NCBI GenBank assembly: GCA_054601695.1
Contig: BAAHQB010000149.1
Span: 248,001 to 312,000, forward strand
Reading direction: 5' to 3'
Length of the DNA: 64,000 bases
Source: Amorphochlora amoebiformis
Lineage: Eukaryota > Cercozoa > Chlorarachniophyceae
The position numbers and the translations under genes were made by a program. This document shows positions 1 to 64,000 of this stretch, one piece after another; the stretch's first letter is position 1, and each line of letters begins with the position of its first letter. A model generated the notes under the pieces. That model was not told where the DNA came from. It searched no databases and saw only the letters and a program-made list of their open reading frames with translations.

Positions 1-104
<104 letters not shown>

Positions 105-135
105 GTAAGATAGAAAATATATATATATATATATA

Positions 136-190
<55 letters not shown>

Positions 191-228
191 CCTATTGCGA
201 TATACAGACATATGATGGGATATATCTA

Positions 229-313
<85 letters not shown>

Positions 314-393
314 GGGGTATTGGGACATGCAGACATATGATGGGATCTATCAAATATATATAAATATAAATATATATATATATATTTATATAC

Positions 394-60756
<60,363 letters not shown>

Positions 60757-61491
60757 GTCTAGCTACAACTACTAATCTTAGGTAATCAGAATTGCCAATA
60801 GGGGGCAGTAGTAGAATGGATGAAGATGCCTGCAGGTATCAGAGTCTCTGGAGTCTATATCTAGTGACCAGATCTAGTGAATGAGGGCTCTTTATATAGC
60901 TAGATCGGATGTGTACAAACATCCGGGTATGATATACTCTAGAATATAGATACTGTCCTCAGTGAACTAGTTATCATGATCAATCAATGACTTACCGTAA
61001 GAGCAATTATATTGTACCAAGTACTAGAGTTATCTAGTTATATACCATCGTACATGAGAAGAAAAGAGTCTGTAATTTTTTTTTCATTTATCAATTGCTA
61101 CCACTAGATCAGATGTACACCAGATGCAATGTTTGTCTTAAATTAACTAGTAATAAAATATTACATATACATCATGGGCCATCTAGTAGTCTACTAGGTA
61201 GTACTAACTAGACTAAATGTACATGTACTAGACATACAGGAAACACGAATCACGATAAGTATATATATATATATATCTATATCTTACTAGATATATTACT
61301 AATATTATTAATATATCCTGAGTATATACATATATGATATATATATATATATATATTTATATACTGTGTTCGTATTTGTCTAGTTTGTATACATCTAGAT
61401 ACATATAATTTGTTGATATAAATAGATATCAATGATAATATTATCTTGGTATATACTATGATATACATATATATATATATATATAAATATA

Positions 61492-61529
<38 letters not shown>

Positions 61530-61687
61530 TCGTACTAGTAGTAGTGGATCTTCCTGGATCTAGTAGATGCCAATGACACTACGGTATATACATCTAGTGT
61601 GTATACATATATGAAGGATGTATATTTTCATACTGGATAGGCGTTGTATACTAATTTAGCTAATATATAGTGTATACTAGAATATTA

Positions 61688-61720
<33 letters not shown>

Positions 61721-61936
61721 TATCGATATATATATATATATATATATGTACATATACTATGGTATATTTATGTGTTATAAACTATAATTATTAGTATCCA
61801 TCTCACTAGTCTCAAAGTTTAAACATACACTAGAAACACACATTTTATAGATGTAACTTACTGTTCTCTCTATCGCCGACCTTCTAAAATTTTTCTTTGC
61901 GTTCCCTTTTTTTCGGTTCACAAGAGCCTCAAAATT
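60757..61936. other. Intergenic spacer, CTAG-rich, no gene seen
   Basis: Mostly unique sequence with few short TA runs. The palindromic words CTAG and ACTAGT/TCTAGA recur conspicuously, in pieces such as ACTAGATC and TACTAGAC. An AATAAA at 61153-61158 could belong to the 3' end of the large gene, which is unproven. Confidence 0.6.
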
Positions 61937-62299
61937 ATGGCCCTGGAGACCCCAAGCGTCACTCTTTCGCTTTATATTTATTTTTCTGCCGCTAGTGAGG
62001 TCTACATGGACTTACACCAACCCTCGACCAAGTATGCACATGAGATCAAACCCGAAGAAATCCCACAAAGAAAATTGGATTTAATTTTTCGGCGTTTTGG
62101 GATATACCTGGAGCGCGCCACTGGCAATGGTGAAAAAGATACCGATGTTGATGTAGACATCGAATCGTCGATGTTAACGTCAACTGTCATTGAACTGGTT
62201 GAACGTTGGCCTTCGACACTTATGAAGTTCTTCAAAACATTTTTGGAATTTGCTTCAGTGAGGCCGGCCAAGTCGCGAGATATACATTTTTCACGGTAA
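61937..62299 (+). CDS. Small hypothetical protein, 120 aa, or first exon of a spliced gene
   Basis: I do not recognise this protein. It begins ATG GCC at 61937 after a pyrimidine-rich leader and ends TAA at 62297-62299. Visible features: an N-terminal beta-like hydrophobic stretch (SVTLSLYIYF), a basic middle (RKLDLIFRRFGIYLERA), an acidic patch (DTDVDVDIESS), and a probable amphipathic helix (VIELVERWPSTLMKFFKTFL). Base composition is balanced like the neighbouring phosphatase, unlike the TA-rich DNA to the left, which favours a real gene. A GTAATA at 62296, just before the stop, could instead be a donor, making this an exon. It runs tail to tail with the phosphatase gene. Confidence 0.5.
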   Translation: MALETPSVTLSLYIYFSAASEVYMDLHQPSTKYAHEIKPEEIPQRKLDLIFRRFGIYLERATGNGEKDTDVDVDIESSMLTSTVIELVERWPSTLMKFFKTFLEFASVRPAKSRDIHFSR

Positions 62300-62571
62300 T
62301 ATTGTGGAGCATTTTCTTTGCCAAGTCAGGGATATTTTGGTCAATCCGTGATCTCGATGATAATGTAACCAGTTTCTAGAGTTTACTGTAGTTTTAAATC
62401 TATTGTACACGTGCTAGATGTACTAGATGTACAAGTACACAAAATTCATACACGATTAATATTTATGTGCTAGATGTGCATATATATACACACACATATA
62501 TATATATATATATAAATTAATATATATACACTCTATATATACATAAATACACACACACACACACACACGCG

Positions 62572-62628
<57 letters not shown>

Positions 62629-62735
62629 TGTGAACAACTGTAGGTATGGAACATATCAAAATGTCGATTAATTCTTAATCTCATCCTAGACATAAACTTA
62701 ACCCAATCCAGGATCACGCGGCTAAACCAACTCGC
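62300..62735. other. Tail-to-tail spacer between the two right-hand genes
   Basis: Holds a (CA)n run at 62550-62590 with TA flanks. No coding sequence seen. Confidence 0.6.
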
Positions 62736-63698
62736 TCATTGTACCACACAAGCTGATGACTGTGTATTACGCACTCCGCCGCCCCCTTTTTCTCTCCTCA
62801 CCCACGGCACCGAGTACAAACCCACCACCGGCTTGTGGTCGGATGTTCTCACCGACGGCAGGCTATCATAGTGCGTACACGTGACCTTGGCTTTGGATCT
62901 CCACAGGATGCGGTCGGTCCATGAAGGAACACGATTCTTCTTGCTGCTATCATAAGCGTTCGTCCCGACGTCAAACTTGTACGTCGGAGGAAACTTGATG
63001 TCCGCCTCGCGGTAGCCCTCGAAGACCTTCTTGCTCCTCATCTCTCTTCGGAGCTGCTCATTCAAGAGCAGTGGCTCGAGATTCCTATCGCGAATAAGCG
63101 ACTCCGCGATCCCCCGATTGCAGTTGCAGCGATAATTGAGGTCCCCCGCCCAAAACACCCTCTCAAAGCCGTCCGAGCACCGGGTTTCATGGTCATCCTT
63201 TTCCTTCCTCAGACCAAGTCTCTTCTCGATCTTTTCATAGTCGGCGTTGCGCTGCTCAACACCCGCTTGATCCGCGTGAAAATGTGAGTTCACGAACAGA
63301 AACGACGTCTCGCCGATATTGCACGAGATGGCGATTCCGCCCTTATTCCCAAAAAAGTCACCCACGCCGGTGGCGACGTAAGCCGTTTCGATCCGCGTAA
63401 GCTGGGCCGCGAGCGAGGATCTAATGAACAAGATGCTATGCGTCGCCGTGAGGTACGTCGAGCCGACGCGCTCGTACTCCTTGCCGAAATGCTCGATGAG
63501 CTTGGCTTCCCAAGCACCAGTGTAATTGAGGAGGACGGAGGTCTCGATAGACGCCCCGCACTCCTGTGAGGCGATGAAATAGGCGTCGTGCATGCCAACA
63601 GGGATGAAGTTGAGCATTTTAGGTGTGCTTTTGCCAGCTTGGTTCCACGTGGCGACGAAAATGGAGAGCTTCTCGGCGTCGGGGTCGTCTATTTCTTC
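62736..63698 (-). CDS. Inositol-polyphosphate 5-phosphatase, C-terminal exon, prenylated CVVQ end
   Basis: Hydrolyses the 5-phosphate of inositol phosphates and/or phosphoinositides, acting at membranes. Seen: an acceptor (CCTACAG) opens the exon at 63698, then 320 residues run to TGA (62736-62738). Family motifs appear in order: VATWNQAGK, SQECGA (metal-binding Glu), GDFFGNKGG, NSHFHADQAGVEQRN, WAGDLNYR, PPTYKFD, RVPSWTDRILW and TSDHKPV. This is a complete 5-phosphatase catalytic set. The ATG at 63615-63617 is internal, since homology starts upstream of it, so the true start lies in an earlier exon beyond the right edge. The C-terminus is CVVQ, a CaaX box as in animal type I 5-phosphatases, predicting farnesylation. 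The exon is long, repeat-free and relatively GC-rich compared with the neighbouring gene. Substrate cannot be told from sequence alone. Confidence 0.93.
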   Translation of the reverse strand, partial: EEIDDPDAEKLSIFVATWNQAGKSTPKMLNFIPVGMHDAYFIASQECGASIETSVLLNYTGAWEAKLIEHFGKEYERVGSTYLTATHSILFIRSSLAAQLTRIETAYVATGVGDFFGNKGGIAISCNIGETSFLFVNSHFHADQAGVEQRNADYEKIEKRLGLRKEKDDHETRCSDGFERVFWAGDLNYRCNCNRGIAESLIRDRNLEPLLLNEQLRREMRSKKVFEGYREADIKFPPTYKFDVGTNAYDSSKKNRVPSWTDRILWRSKAKVTCTHYDSLPSVRTSDHKPVVGLYSVPWVRREKGGGGVRNTQSSACVVQ

Positions 63699-63901
63699 CT
63701 GTAGGTAACAGTTTCATATTTTTTGTTTCGTAATTTTGTTTACAATTGTTACTGACGTTTGTATTCTGATGTTTGTTATGTAAGTTTTCATTTTATACAA
63801 TATAAAAACAAAGTTTATATTACATAATCATAGATATTACATATATATATATATATGTGTATATATACATATATATATATATATATAATATATACATATA
63901 T

Positions 63902-63948
<47 letters not shown>

Positions 63949-63964
63949 ATATACATATATACAC

Positions 63965-64000
<36 letters not shown>
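63699..64000 (-). other. Upstream intron of the 5-phosphatase gene, to window edge
   Basis: On the minus strand this is a pyrimidine-poor AT-rich intron ending CTACAG. Most of 63840-64000 is (TA)n. The earlier exon(s) lie outside the window. Confidence 0.65.

Overview
This is a eukaryotic nuclear window. The evidence is spliceosomal GT-AG introns, TTAGGG/CCCTAA telomere-type arrays, an inositol-polyphosphate 5-phosphatase ending in a CaaX box, and huge (TA)n microsatellites. I cannot name the species. A free-living or parasitic protist or alga with TTAGGG telomeres would fit. The three stop codons I can place (TAG, TAA, TGA) are used as ordinary stops, so nothing demands a variant genetic code.

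Positions 1 to 60756 look like noise, because almost every long open frame is a [10 protein letters not shown] translation of (TA)n. Reading only the short non-TA islands gives a different picture. About 100 islands of roughly 25 to 300 bp sit between AG and GT. Each is open in one frame, and with three or four exceptions that frame is the one demanded by the phase of the previous island. They chain into a single plus-strand gene that enters from upstream of the window and ends at a TAG at 60754-60756. The islands add up to about 6.6 kb of coding sequence (about 2200 residues, mean exon about 65 bp) in 60 kb. The product is beta-strand-rich with a short helical stretch. It resembles VPS13-type bridge-like lipid-transfer proteins, but that family call is inference.

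The introns are made of three materials: (TA)n, telomere-type repeats (more than 20 arrays, one intron being essentially only CCCTAA repeats), and small satellites. Six copies of an undescribed 50-130 bp element sit between telomeric arrays, always in the same polarity relative to CCCTAA. Many exons are accompanied by truncated copies of themselves: 5' halves with an acceptor lie upstream, 3' halves with a donor lie downstream. A 208-nt poly(G) and a 352-bp (CG)n tract also lie in introns.

From 60757 onward the character changes. There is a CTAG-rich spacer with little TA repeat, a small unrecognised plus-strand ORF (61937-62299), and a tail-to-tail minus-strand gene (62736-63698, continuing off the right edge). 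That gene encodes a catalytically intact inositol-polyphosphate 5-phosphatase with a C-terminal CVVQ box in one uninterrupted exon of about 960 bp. If the big gene is a VPS13-type protein, both recognisable products act on membranes, one moving bulk lipid and one removing the 5-phosphate from inositol lipids or phosphates. I see no evidence that they are functionally linked.
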